Assembly (NCBI GenBank): GCA_051208045.1
Contig: JBPJFY010000007.1
Location: forward strand, 155,271 to 219,270
Source: LZORAL124-50-18 sp051208045
GTDB lineage: Bacteria > Pseudomonadota > Gammaproteobacteria > Pseudomonadales > Oleiphilaceae
Direction: 5' to 3'
Length of the DNA stretch: 64,000 bases
The notes below the pieces were generated by a model. It was given only the letters and a program-made list of their open reading frames with translations, made no database searches and was not told the DNA's origin. Below are positions 32,071 through 41,453 of this stretch, one piece after another; the stretch's first letter is position 1; each line of letters begins with the position of its first letter. A program made the position numbers and the translations under genes.

Positions 32071-34902
32071 TTAGATCGCAGAGAGCTTATCCAGTTGCTC
32101 TTTCAATTTGGCATAGGCGGATTCCGCTTCTGCCAATTTGGCTTTTTCTTTCGCCACGACGTCTTCCGGGGCATTACTCACAAATTTTTCGTTGCCCAAT
32201 TTGCCGGCAAAGCGTTTGATCTCCTTGTCCAGCTTATCCATTTCCTTGCTCAGGCGCGCAGTTTCGGCAGCTTTGTCGATGAGCCCCGCCATGGGTACGT
32301 GCACTTCCATATTACCTACCAGTTGCACCGCAGACATCGGTGGCTCATCGCTACCAATCCAGGTGATGGTTTCAAGCTTGGCCAACGCACTTACCAGTGC
32401 GCCCTGTTCATTCAGGCGACGTTGATCGGTGTCACTGCCGTTGCGCAGCAATACCGGAACTCGCTTACCGGGTGAAATATTCATTTCGCCTTTGATATTT
32501 CGTACGCCCACAATGACGCCTTTCGCCCATTCAATATCCGCAATGGCTTCCTGATCGATCCTGGTTGGATCTGCCTCAGGATAGGCTTGCAGCATGATGG
32601 TGTCGGCCTGGGTACCCACCATCGGTGCCACGGTCTGCCAGACTTCTTCGGTGATGAACGGCATCATCGGGTGTGCCAGGCGCAGCAGGGTTTCCAATAC
32701 GCGTAACAGCGTTCGCCGTGTGCCGCGTTTGGCGGCTTCGGTCGAGTCCGCTGCATTCAGAATGGGCTTGGTCAGTTCCAGGTACCAGTCACAGTATTCG
32801 TTCCAGGTGAATTCGTACAGGGCCTGAGAAGCGTGATCGAAACGGTACTCTTCAATGGCCTTGCTAACCTGCTGTTCGGTCTGCTGCAGTCGGCTGATAA
32901 TCCAGCGATCCGCCAGGCTCAGCTCTACCGCGTCGTTATTCAAGCCGTTGTCCTGGCCTTCCGTGTTCATGAGTACGAAGCGCGCAGCATTCCACAGTTT
33001 ATTGCAGAAGTTCCGGTAACCTTCCAGACGGTTGGTGTCAAACTTGATATCCCGACCGGTGGATGCCAGCGATAAAAAGGTAAAGCGCAAGGCGTCGGTG
33101 CCGTACGACGCAATTCCCTCCGGGAAATGCTTGTGCGTTTGCTTGGTAATTTTTTCTGCCAGTTTGGGCTGCATCATCCCACTGGTGCGCTTCTCGACCA
33201 GATCCTCCAGGCTAATACCATCGATGATGTCGAGAGGATCCAGCACGTTTCCTTTCGATTTGGACATCTTGTCGCCTTCGGCATCCCTTACCAGACCGTG
33301 CACGTACACTTTCTTGAACGGTACTTCACCGCGGAACTTCAGGGTCATCATGATCATTCTGGCTACCCAGAAGAAAATGATGTCAAAGCCTGTGACCAGA
33401 ACATCCGTCGGATGAAAGGCCTTCAATTCCGGCGTTTCTTCGGGCCAGCCGAGGGTAGAGAACGTCCAGAGTGCAGAAGAGAACCAGGTGTCCAGCACAT
33501 CTTCATCCTGATGCAGTGCGGTATGTTCGTCGATGCTGTGCTGCTGGCGTACTTCCGCTTCGCTGCGGCCGACGTACACATTGCCTTCGTTGTCATACCA
33601 GGCGGGAATACGGTGTCCCCACCACAGCTGCCGGGAGATACACCAGTCCTGAATGTCTCGCATCCAGGCAAAGTAGGTGTTCTCCCACTGCTTGGGCACA
33701 AATTGAATATCGCCATCTTCCACCGCCTTGATGGCAGGCTCTGCCAGGGGGGCGACCTTCACGTACCATTGATCCGTGAGATAGGGTTCAATCACCACAC
33801 CGGAACGATCGCCTCGTGGTACTTTCAGACCATGGTCATCAATTTTTTCCAGCAAACCCTGTGCTTCAAACTCAGCCACCACCTTTTTTCGGGCGTCGAA
33901 GCGATCATCGCCGCGCAGCGTTTCCGGCAGCGTGCAATCCACTTCCATATTGACGGTGCCATCGAGATTGAAGACCTCGGCTTGCTCACGAATGGCCGCG
34001 TCAATCGTAAACACGTTGACGAGGGGCAGGTTATGACGTTTGCCGACCTCGTAATCGTTAAAGTCATGGGCCGGGGTGATTTTTACACAGCCGGTACCGA
34101 ACTCCATATCCACATAATCGTCGGCGATAATGGGGATCGAGCGATTGACCAGTGGCAGCAGCACCGACTTGCCGATCAGGTTTTGATAGCGCTCATCTTT
34201 CGGATTAACCGCGACCGCCGTATCCCCCAGCATGGTCTCGGGGCGTGTGGTGGCGACGACCAGATGCGTCAGGCCTTCCGATGTGGTTGCGCCGTTTTCC
34301 AGCGGGTAGCGCAGGTGCCACAAAAACCCTTTTTCATCCACATTTTCCACTTCCAGGTCGGAAATGGCGGTGTGCAGTTTGGGGTCCCAGTTTACCAGGC
34401 GCTTGCCGCGGTAAATCAATCCTTCCTGATACAGGCGGATAAATACTTCCTGTACAGCATTGGACAACCCTGCGTCCATGGTGAATCGTTCCCGCGTCCA
34501 GTCGACGCTGGCACCCATGCGTCTCAGCTGGCGTGTGATGGTGCCACCGGATTCTTCTTTCCACTCCCACACCCGTTCCAGAAACTTTTCACGCCCCAGA
34601 TCATGGCGGGTTTCATTGGTAGCGGCCAGCTGTCGCTCGACGACCATCTGGGTGGCAATCCCGGCGTGATCAGTCCCCACCTGCCAGAGTGTGTTCTTGC
34701 CTTTCATGCGATGGTAACGAATCAGCGTATCCATGATGGTGTCCTGGAACGCGTGCCCCATGTGCAGGCTGCCGGTGACGTTCGGCGGAGGAATCATGAT
34801 GCAGTAGGCATCGTCCTGACCCTGCGGTGCAAAATAGCCGCTTTCTTCCCATTTGGTGTACCAGGATTTTTCGATGGCGTGTGGCTGATAGGTCTTTTCC
34901 AT
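32071..34902 (-). CDS. valS: Valyl-tRNA synthetase
   Basis: A 943-aa class I aminoacyl-tRNA synthetase. The HIGH-type motif HMGH is at residues 47-50, the KMSKS motif lies near 550, and the C-terminal ~70 residues form the coiled coil typical of ValRS. The editing domain between them is complete. A TATAAT lies on the minus strand at 34976-34971, about 70 bp upstream, and may give valS its own promoter in addition to the pepA transcript. Confidence 0.98.
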   Translation of the reverse strand: MEKTYQPHAIEKSWYTKWEESGYFAPQGQDDAYCIMIPPPNVTGSLHMGHAFQDTIMDTLIRYHRMKGKNTLWQVGTDHAGIATQMVVERQLAATNETRHDLGREKFLERVWEWKEESGGTITRQLRRMGASVDWTRERFTMDAGLSNAVQEVFIRLYQEGLIYRGKRLVNWDPKLHTAISDLEVENVDEKGFLWHLRYPLENGATTSEGLTHLVVATTRPETMLGDTAVAVNPKDERYQNLIGKSVLLPLVNRSIPIIADDYVDMEFGTGCVKITPAHDFNDYEVGKRHNLPLVNVFTIDAAIREQAEVFNLDGTVNMEVDCTLPETLRGDDRFDARKKVVAEFEAQGLLEKIDDHGLKVPRGDRSGVVIEPYLTDQWYVKVAPLAEPAIKAVEDGDIQFVPKQWENTYFAWMRDIQDWCISRQLWWGHRIPAWYDNEGNVYVGRSEAEVRQQHSIDEHTALHQDEDVLDTWFSSALWTFSTLGWPEETPELKAFHPTDVLVTGFDIIFFWVARMIMMTLKFRGEVPFKKVYVHGLVRDAEGDKMSKSKGNVLDPLDIIDGISLEDLVEKRTSGMMQPKLAEKITKQTHKHFPEGIASYGTDALRFTFLSLASTGRDIKFDTNRLEGYRNFCNKLWNAARFVLMNTEGQDNGLNNDAVELSLADRWIISRLQQTEQQVSKAIEEYRFDHASQALYEFTWNEYCDWYLELTKPILNAADSTEAAKRGTRRTLLRVLETLLRLAHPMMPFITEEVWQTVAPMVGTQADTIMLQAYPEADPTRIDQEAIADIEWAKGVIVGVRNIKGEMNISPGKRVPVLLRNGSDTDQRRLNEQGALVSALAKLETITWIGSDEPPMSAVQLVGNMEVHVPMAGLIDKAAETARLSKEMDKLDKEIKRFAGKLGNEKFVSNAPEDVVAKEKAKLAEAESAYAKLKEQLDKLSAI

Positions 34903-35007
34903 AATGTTTTAAATCTTGATCTTGTGCTTATGTGGGCGTGTTTATTCGTTCGAGCCGGACATTATACATAGGCTTGAGGCAGACGGGTACTGCCGCTCGA
35001 AAACGGA

Positions 35008-35403
35008 TTATTTCCTGCTGGCTGCGCCGCTGGATTGCAGTTCTTTTTTCAATCGTTTGAAGATCTCTTCCTGCATGGCGGGCAGAAAATCGAGAAAAAC
35101 GTCGTGCGCGGTGTGGGCGATCAGAATTTTCAGGTTTTTGTCCTGCGTGTCTGTCGTTTCTTCTCGGGAGGGAGTGACTTCTGCCGGAGGCACAGATTTG
35201 CGTTCGCCAAACGTCAGCTGGCTGAGCGATTCCACGAACAAGGCGCGCTCCTGAGCCAGACGTTCAAGCGTTTCGTAAGGGAGAAAGGGGTTGTTTTTCC
35301 GGACACCCGGACCCGCTTCAGTGGATTGGGTCTCGACATTGACCGGTTCCGACAGTACCGGGATATGCTCCTCAGCGTCAGGCGGGAAGGTCGTTCGGTC
35401 CAT
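35008..35403 (-). CDS. Small conserved-position protein between holC and valS
   Basis: A 131-aa protein starting at the ATG at 35403. The first half is Pro/Glu-rich and probably disordered; the second half (about 85-131) is a charged helix. A similar small gene sits between holC and valS in Pseudomonas, so the position is conserved. Function unknown. Confidence 0.6.
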   Translation of the reverse strand: MDRTTFPPDAEEHIPVLSEPVNVETQSTEAGPGVRKNNPFLPYETLERLAQERALFVESLSQLTFGERKSVPPAEVTPSREETTDTQDKNLKILIAHTAHDVFLDFLPAMQEEIFKRLKKELQSSGAASRK

Positions 35404-35441
35404 TGCGTATGTGCTCCGTGGTCTCGGCCATGTTTGAGGCA

Positions 35442-35933
35442 CTATACCCCAATCCGCTCAGAGGAGGTAGCACCGATTCTTGACACAGGTCGCTCCTTGA
35501 CGAAATTGTGTGTTTTCATATCAAATCCGGCGGCTTGCAATTGGGCGTAATGGCGCCGCAGTGCAGCCAGCAGTGGTGGGTCCTGGTGCGCAATTTCAAT
35601 CACACGGACGTAGTCGGAATGGGCGGCGGGTAGCTCTGTATTTAGATTAATCAATATCCGCTGACCCGCACACGCCGACGCCTGCTGTTCAGTGTGACCA
35701 ATGAAAATGGGGCAGCGATCAGAAGGATCGTCACCCAGCGGTTCATGGGGTAAAAAACTGGTCGGTGAGTAATCCCACAGCCGGTCGTCCAATAACTGGG
35801 CTTCCGCAGAGGATTGCGCATGGATGTACAGGCGATGTTGCTGTCGATAGGCTTTCTCTGCGAGGCGGCACACAAACAGGTACCGCTCCGCAGGCTGTGT
35901 CTTATCGAGAATGTAGAACTGGGCGGACTTCAA
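35442..35933 (-). CDS. holC: DNA polymerase III chi subunit
   Basis: A 163-aa protein. The N-terminus FYILDKTQPAERYLFVCRLAEKAYRQ and the SFLPHEPL and PIFIGH stretches are typical of HolC, the clamp-loader accessory subunit that contacts single-strand binding protein. The best start is a TTG only 8 bp after the pepA stop with no clear ribosome site, which suggests translation by coupling to pepA. The C-terminus is slightly longer than in E. coli (147 aa). Confidence 0.88.
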   Translation of the reverse strand: MKSAQFYILDKTQPAERYLFVCRLAEKAYRQQHRLYIHAQSSAEAQLLDDRLWDYSPTSFLPHEPLGDDPSDRCPIFIGHTEQQASACAGQRILINLNTELPAAHSDYVRVIEIAHQDPPLLAALRRHYAQLQAAGFDMKTHNFVKERPVSRIGATSSERIGV

Positions 35934-35941
35934 CGGGCCAG

Positions 35942-37414
35942 TTACTTGTTTAGGAGGTATTCAACCAGGAGGCTGACGGGACGACCGGTCGCGCCTTTTT
36001 GCTTGCCGGAAACCCAGGCAGTGCCGGCAATATCCAGGTGCGCCCACGGGTAGCTTTCGGTAAAGCGGGACAGAAAACACGCGGCAGTTATTGTGCCCGC
36101 GGCACGTCCACCGATGTTTTGCATGTCTGCGAAATTGCTGTCCAGTTGCTCCTGGTACTCGTCGAATAGCGGGAGTCGCCAGGCGCGATCCAGTGTTTTT
36201 TGACCAGCGTTGAGCAGTTCATCGGCCAGTGCATCATTATTGCTCAGCAAGCCCGACGTATGGTTGCCCAAGGCGATGATGCAGGCACCGGTTAACGTGG
36301 CGATGTCGACGACGGAAGCCGGTTTGAATTTCTCGACATAGGTGAGTGCGTCGCACAATACCAAGCGACCTTCCGCGTCGGTGTTCAGAATCTCGACGGT
36401 TTTGCCGGACATGGTCGTCACAATATCGCCCGGCTTGGTTGCCTTTCCACTCGGCATGTTTTCCGCCGCAGCGACAACGCCGATGACGTTAATGGCGGGT
36501 TGTAATTCCGCGATGGTCTGCATGACGCCAAACACCGTGGCTGCACCGCACATGTCGTATTTCATTTCATCCATGGCTTCGCCGGGCTTCAGGCTGATGC
36601 CGCCACTGTCAAACGTAATGCCTTTGCCCACCAGTACATGCGGCTTCTCTTTGGCTTTGCCGCCCTGGTACTCCATGACGATGAGCTTCGCAGGTTCATC
36701 GCTGCCAGCACTCACAGAAAGCAAAGAACCCATGCCCAGCGCTTTCATTTCTTTTTCATCAAGTACCGAGGTTTTGATGTGGCTGTACTTCTTGCCCAGC
36801 TCCTTTGCCTGCTTGGCCAGATAGGTCGGGGTACAGACGTTGCCGGGCAAATTGCCCAGATTTTTGGTCAGTGCAATGCCTTGTACCGTGGCAACGCCGC
36901 GTTTCATCGCCAACTCGGCAGATTTTTTCTCGTCGGCGGCGACAACGAATTGCCAGTCCTTTTCTTTCACCGGTTTCTTATCGCCGGATTTAAATTCATT
37001 AAAGGTATACGTTTGCGCTTCGATCGCCTGTACCAGTTTCTCCGTTACCCAGGGCGTGGTCTGGTCGCCGCTCTGGATACTTTCCAGCACAACGCACACT
37101 TTGGTGGCAGACAGGTTTTTCAGTGCGGCAGCCACACCTTCCAGTGTCTTCAGGGTGGTTTTGGCCGTGGTTTCTTTCTCTCCATTCGCGACGAGCAGTA
37201 CGCGTTTGATCTTGTCATTGCCTGGCAAAGATACGAGCAGGGTGGTTCCGGGTTTGGCCTCTGGGCTTTCCTGCTTGATCACCGCACTCAGGTGACCGCC
37301 CAGCATCTCATCCAAGCTTTTGCCCAGCGCGCTCAAATTGTTTTTCTTATCCAAACCTAATACGACGCAATCCAATTTGCTGCTCGGTAAAGCGGAAATA
37401 ATTTTATAACTCAT
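35942..37414 (-). CDS. pepA: Leucyl aminopeptidase PepA
   Basis: A 490-aa M17 metallo-aminopeptidase; it removes N-terminal residues from peptides and, in E. coli, also binds DNA. Metal and active-site motifs KGITFDSGGISLKPG and NTDAEGRL are visible. I use the ATG at 37414 (MSYKIIS); a longer frame starts in the promoter region. It is the first gene of the pepA-holC-valS set and is divergent from lptFG, the usual gammaproteobacterial arrangement. Confidence 0.95.
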   Translation of the reverse strand: MSYKIISALPSSKLDCVVLGLDKKNNLSALGKSLDEMLGGHLSAVIKQESPEAKPGTTLLVSLPGNDKIKRVLLVANGEKETTAKTTLKTLEGVAAALKNLSATKVCVVLESIQSGDQTTPWVTEKLVQAIEAQTYTFNEFKSGDKKPVKEKDWQFVVAADEKKSAELAMKRGVATVQGIALTKNLGNLPGNVCTPTYLAKQAKELGKKYSHIKTSVLDEKEMKALGMGSLLSVSAGSDEPAKLIVMEYQGGKAKEKPHVLVGKGITFDSGGISLKPGEAMDEMKYDMCGAATVFGVMQTIAELQPAINVIGVVAAAENMPSGKATKPGDIVTTMSGKTVEILNTDAEGRLVLCDALTYVEKFKPASVVDIATLTGACIIALGNHTSGLLSNNDALADELLNAGQKTLDRAWRLPLFDEYQEQLDSNFADMQNIGGRAAGTITAACFLSRFTESYPWAHLDIAGTAWVSGKQKGATGRPVSLLVEYLLNK

Positions 37415-37536
37415 TGTATGATGGCCATTAACTTTGTATATATGTCTGTGGTAGGGTTCCACCCCCGGTTTTTTGCCATTCTAGTTTTAGGAATGCAAAC
37501 AAGCAAATGTGAATTGTTGCAATGGTGAGCCATTAA

Positions 37537-38634
37537 ATGTCAATTGTTTCGCGGTATCTGATTCGGCAGGTCGTCGTCAATATGCTGGCGGTGTCGGTGG
37601 TATTGATGCTGGTGTTCATGAGTGGCCGGTTTATCAAATATCTCGCCCAGGCCGCATCGGGTGGTATCTCGGCGGATGTGTTGTTCCTGATCATGGCCTA
37701 CCGCATGCCGGGTTTTCTGGAGCTGATTCTTCCCCTTGGACTGTTCATCGGCATTCTGCTGAGTTTGGGCAGAATGTACCTGGAAAGCGAAATGTCGGTG
37801 CTGTATGCCTGTGGTGTCAGCAAGAATCGTATTCTGGCCACCATCCTCATGGTGTCGTTTTTTGTCGCTGTGTTGGTCGGTACGCTGAGTCTCCACCTGG
37901 GGCCGGCGGGCATGCAGAAAGTACAGGATATCTTTTACGAGCAGTCCCGCCTGACCGAATTTGAAATGCTGGTGCCTGGCCGCTTCCAGCGGTTACGCTC
38001 CGGTGAACGTGTCACTTATGCCCGATCCCTCAGTGATGATAAGAAAAAGCTGGGGCAGGTGTTTATTGCCGAAACCCCGCACGATGGTGCGCCCCCGGTG
38101 GTATATGTGGCGCAAAGTGGGCACATTGAATTTGATGAACAAACGCAGAGTCGCTATCTGGTACTGGACGACGGTGCGCTGTTCCGCGGAGGTGAAAAGC
38201 ACCTCGACTACCGTACGGTGGAGTTCGAAGCCTATGGCCTGAAAATCAATCCGCCAGAAGCCAAGCGCACACGTCAGAAAGACGACGCCATCAGCACGCT
38301 CACTTTGCTGGAAAGTGAAGATCCCAAGCATCAGGCTTTATTACAGTGGCGGATTTCCCTAGGGCTGCTGGTGCCCGTTATCGCCATTCTGGCCGTGGCG
38401 CTGTCCCGCGTGAATCCCCGGCAAGGGCGCTTCTTTCAATTGCTGCCCGCCATGCTGATTTATATTTGTTATCTGGCCCTGCTGATTGCTGCCCGCAAAT
38501 GGGTGGAAAAGGGGAAAGTTCCCGTGTATGTGGGGGTGTGGTGGGTGCACGGTATGGCGCTCGCAATTGCCCTCAGTATTTTCTACAAAGACGCGATTCG
38601 TGCCCGATTGAGGTCCTTCCGTGATAAAGCTTGA
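37537..38634 (+). CDS. lptF: LPS export permease LptF
   Basis: A 365-aa inner-membrane subunit of the LptB2FG ABC transporter, which extracts lipopolysaccharide from the inner membrane. Membrane helices at the N-terminus (about 10-30, 50-75, 95-120) and C-terminus flank a periplasmic beta-jellyroll (about 130-255), as in the YjgP/YjgQ family. It overlaps lptG by 14 bp. Confidence 0.95.
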   Translation: MSIVSRYLIRQVVVNMLAVSVVLMLVFMSGRFIKYLAQAASGGISADVLFLIMAYRMPGFLELILPLGLFIGILLSLGRMYLESEMSVLYACGVSKNRILATILMVSFFVAVLVGTLSLHLGPAGMQKVQDIFYEQSRLTEFEMLVPGRFQRLRSGERVTYARSLSDDKKKLGQVFIAETPHDGAPPVVYVAQSGHIEFDEQTQSRYLVLDDGALFRGGEKHLDYRTVEFEAYGLKINPPEAKRTRQKDDAISTLTLLESEDPKHQALLQWRISLGLLVPVIAILAVALSRVNPRQGRFFQLLPAMLIYICYLALLIAARKWVEKGKVPVYVGVWWVHGMALAIALSIFYKDAIRARLRSFRDKA

Positions 38635-39682
38635 TCGATACATTGTACGCTCCGTTCTTACCGCAGTATCGCTGGTGCTGGTGGTGGTGATTTCGCTGGA
38701 TCTGGTGTTTGGTTTTCTGGCGGAAATGGAAGATGCCAAAAATGATTACGGGGCCTGGCAGGCGATTCAGTTTGTCGTGACCACCATGCCCCGGCGTATC
38801 TATGACTATTTGCCGCTGGCGGCCTTTATGGGAAGTCTTATTGGTTTGGGTATGCTGGCGAACACCAGTGAGCTGGTGATTATGCGTGCCGCCGGGCTTT
38901 CTACCTGGCGCATTGTGTGGTCTGCGATGAAGCCGGCCATTCTGGTGGTATTGGTTGGCCTGGTGTTGGGTGAGTATGTGGCACCTTATACCGAGCAGAT
39001 TGCACAGAACCGGAAGTCCATTGCGCTGTCCGGCGAAGAACGGCTGGCCACCAAGCGTGGGGTATGGCTCCGGGAAGGGGATGATTACATCCACATTAAC
39101 GCCGTTGAAACCGGGGGTGGCTTGCAGGGGATTACTGTATACCGCTTTGGTGAGTCCACCTGGCTAGAGTCCATCATGCATGCGCATCACGCGGAAACGC
39201 TGGACGGTGCCTGGTGGTTGAAAGATGTGGCGATCACTACCATCACGCCGGGGCGTATCAGTACGTCCTCGGCAGAAAGCGTGGAGTGGGATACGGGTTT
39301 GACGGTGGATCTGGTGGGCTTGTTGTCGATCAAGCCCGATAATCTGTCCATATCCGGATTGTATGGCTATGCCAACTACCTGATAGAACAGGGTATCAAT
39401 GCCAATCAGTATCTCATGTCGCTCTGGAAAAAGGCCCTGCGTCCGGTGACCACGATGGTGTTGGTGCTGGTGGCCATTTCCTTCGTCTTTGGTCCACTGC
39501 GTTCTGTGACCATGGGCTTTCGAGTGTTTATCGGGATTCTGTTGGGGCTGGTGTTCAAGTACGCCCAGGATTTGTTGGGGCCGTCCAGTCTGGTGTTTGG
39601 CTTTAATCCGGTCTGGGCAACCTTGACGCCAATTGCGATCTGCGCCGTGACGGGCTTTTTGTTGATGCGGCGAGCCGGGTGA
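38621..39682 (+). CDS. lptG: LPS export permease LptG
   Basis: A 353-aa partner of LptF with the same helix-jellyroll-helix layout. The start is a GTG inside the end of lptF, so translation is probably coupled. lptB is not nearby, as usual. Confidence 0.95.
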   Translation: MIKLDRYIVRSVLTAVSLVLVVVISLDLVFGFLAEMEDAKNDYGAWQAIQFVVTTMPRRIYDYLPLAAFMGSLIGLGMLANTSELVIMRAAGLSTWRIVWSAMKPAILVVLVGLVLGEYVAPYTEQIAQNRKSIALSGEERLATKRGVWLREGDDYIHINAVETGGGLQGITVYRFGESTWLESIMHAHHAETLDGAWWLKDVAITTITPGRISTSSAESVEWDTGLTVDLVGLLSIKPDNLSISGLYGYANYLIEQGINANQYLMSLWKKALRPVTTMVLVLVAISFVFGPLRSVTMGFRVFIGILLGLVFKYAQDLLGPSSLVFGFNPVWATLTPIAICAVTGFLLMRRAG

Positions 39683-39685
39683 GAT

Positions 39686-40261
39686 TCATTTCAATAATTC
39701 GATAAATGCTTCTGGATTGCTCCGAATGTATGTGATTTGTTTGGATACAAGGTCATTTGAGCGCTCATGACTATATAGACAGCCGTACCAGTCCTCATTC
39801 GTGTCCATTTGGTCTTTGCATTCTTTTTCGTATCGGCTGGCTATATTAGCAATGGCTGCTGTTGGTGCTCTCCCTGAATGTGCTGCGGCGTTGAGTATTT
39901 TAATCATTTCAGGCGCATCAAAGAACTGTAGTCCAAAGACAACTCCGCGCATATCTCTTCCCATATTTTTGAATGTTAAATCCAAACCATCCCAAAGAAA
40001 GCCAATTTGAAACGAATTAACGTAATAAAGGCTAATTTGGGCGTCATTCATCATTCTTAAGGTGTCTGGTCGCTGCTCCCAATCAGGCCCGAATCGATCC
40101 ATGATTTTTTCATACAAGAAATCGACCAAAACCTCGTCAGAAACTTCTGCCAACTGCGCTTTGTATTTACTTTCGAATGTTGACTCGCTAAAGGCTACAG
40201 CTAAGGCTCCCAATAGAATAAGAGCAACGCCTGCAATGATAGGGTTTGCCGGTGTTTTCAT
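39686..40261 (-). CDS. Unknown protein with one N-terminal membrane helix
   Basis: A 191-aa protein with a hydrophobic N-terminus (about 8-24; signal anchor or uncleaved signal). The rest is soluble and carries two Cys near the C-terminus (KECKDQ and WYGCLY). A stretch around NSFQIGFLWDG recalls DUF4375-type proteins, but only weakly. It is 3 bp after the next gene and shares its end as ribosome site (GAAGG). Base composition is AT-richer than that of lptG. Confidence 0.6.
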   Translation of the reverse strand: MKTPANPIIAGVALILLGALAVAFSESTFESKYKAQLAEVSDEVLVDFLYEKIMDRFGPDWEQRPDTLRMMNDAQISLYYVNSFQIGFLWDGLDLTFKNMGRDMRGVVFGLQFFDAPEMIKILNAAAHSGRAPTAAIANIASRYEKECKDQMDTNEDWYGCLYSHERSNDLVSKQITYIRSNPEAFIELLK

Positions 40262-40264
40262 GCG

Positions 40265-40579
40265 TTAGCCTTCGAGTTCCTTGATTCGGTTCGCCAAACT
40301 CTCTCGATTAATATGTTTTTTGAGTACGCGCCATTGGTTTATGGCGGTATGTTGCGCAATGCCCAGGCCAAGAGCATACCCTGTGAGAGTGAACAAAAAG
40401 AATCGCCAAAATATAGAGTATTCCATAACGTTATAAGCGACGGTGGAAACCAGAAAAAGAAATAATCCTCCAGTGAAGAGGAACTTCCGGTTGTTTTTCA
40501 TCACCACAGGGATGTCGTTTGGGTCATCAAGAAAGTTCAATAATTGATTGGATACTTCTTTTTGGTGCCTTCGATCCAT
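40265..40579 (-). CDS. Small membrane protein of unknown function
   Basis: A 104-aa protein with a charged N-terminal part (about 1-28), two hydrophobic helices (about 30-46 and 54-72) and a short charged C-terminal helix. I do not recognise the family. It is directly upstream of the 191-aa gene, and the two probably form a pair inserted between lptG and the RDD gene. Confidence 0.6.
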   Translation of the reverse strand: MDRRHQKEVSNQLLNFLDDPNDIPVVMKNNRKFLFTGGLFLFLVSTVAYNVMEYSIFWRFFLFTLTGYALGLGIAQHTAINQWRVLKKHINRESLANRIKELEG

Positions 40580-40756
40580 TTTTTGATCCTTGTCTCAAGT
40601 GTTGGAAGCTCGTAGAGTTAGCGTGTATTTTTTGCATTGAATCACTCTCTAGATGAAGGGAACGTTATGCAGAGAACAGCCGAGTATAGTGTTGTTGGGG
40701 TGTAATCGAGTTTGTCGTACTAATGGTGAAGCCTGACATGATCCCGCTCGACTAAA

Positions 40757-41239
40757 TCAATCACCCTTCGGCACTCTCACCACTTCCGTCATGGAAAATC
40801 GGTCCTGCCAGGTTTTTCCGTCTTTGTCCCACAGCATCCAGAGATACCCCACACCAAAACAGCCGGCGGAGAGCCAGGCCATCATAAAGCGCAACAGCGC
40901 CTGGCTCCAGCGAATGGAGTAGCCATCCTCGGTTTGAATGCGAATTCGCCACACCTGCATGCCCAGTGTCTGGCCGGATTTGGTCCAGAAATACGCGAAG
41001 AAAAAGTACAGGACGATAAACAGGAGGGATGTCAGCAGGGGGTCATTGTCCATTGCGCCAGCATCCGTCAGCCGCTTGAGTTCATCCGCGCCGATGATCT
41101 TCGCCTGCGCCATTTTATAAAAGCCGGTTGTGACGATCAGCAGGGCAACACAGATCAACGTGTCATAAAGCATAGCCACGAGGCGACGAATGAGCGTGGC
41201 GGGCAATAACGTGTCCGGGGATTCGGGGAATTTTCTCAT
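40757..41239 (-). CDS. RDD-family membrane protein
   Basis: A 160-aa protein with three or four membrane helices. The Arg-Asp-type opening LIRRLVAMLYDTLI and the motif SGQTLGMQVWRIRI are typical of RDD proteins. Some RDD proteins have been linked to sodium/proton exchange, but most are uncharacterised. The ATG at 41239 is preferred over a TTG nine bases upstream. Confidence 0.88.
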   Translation of the reverse strand: MRKFPESPDTLLPATLIRRLVAMLYDTLICVALLIVTTGFYKMAQAKIIGADELKRLTDAGAMDNDPLLTSLLFIVLYFFFAYFWTKSGQTLGMQVWRIRIQTEDGYSIRWSQALLRFMMAWLSAGCFGVGYLWMLWDKDGKTWQDRFSMTEVVRVPKGD

Positions 41240-41356
41240 GGTAATCAATACAGGCAGGTGTGAACTAGAGGATATGCAGTCGGGATTCTATACTGAATGA
41301 ACGGGGAAAACCACGTTCCGGCTATATCGGACAGCGTTTATTGAATGAATCGATAT

Positions 41357-41383
41357 TAAAGCCCGCTGCTGATTGGCCGCTAA
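41357..41383 (+). promoter_or_regulatory. Sigma-28 (FliA) promoter of the DUF5610 gene
   Basis: TAAA at 41357-41360, exactly 15 bases, then GCCGCTAA at 41376-41383. This matches the FliA consensus TAAA-N15-GCCGATAA except for one base. Transcription would begin near 41390, about 63 nt before the ATG. Confidence 0.72.
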
Positions 41384-41453
41384 CCCTTATAAGCGAGGGT
41401 CTAATGAGTGAACGAATCCCCCGGCGAATCTGGCAAATTTAAGGAGGTTGGCG

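Noticed and set aside
33127..34971. 614-codon open frame on the plus strand opposite valS
   Set aside because: It is the complement of valS, has no ribosome site and no family features; long antisense frames are common in high-codon-bias genes.
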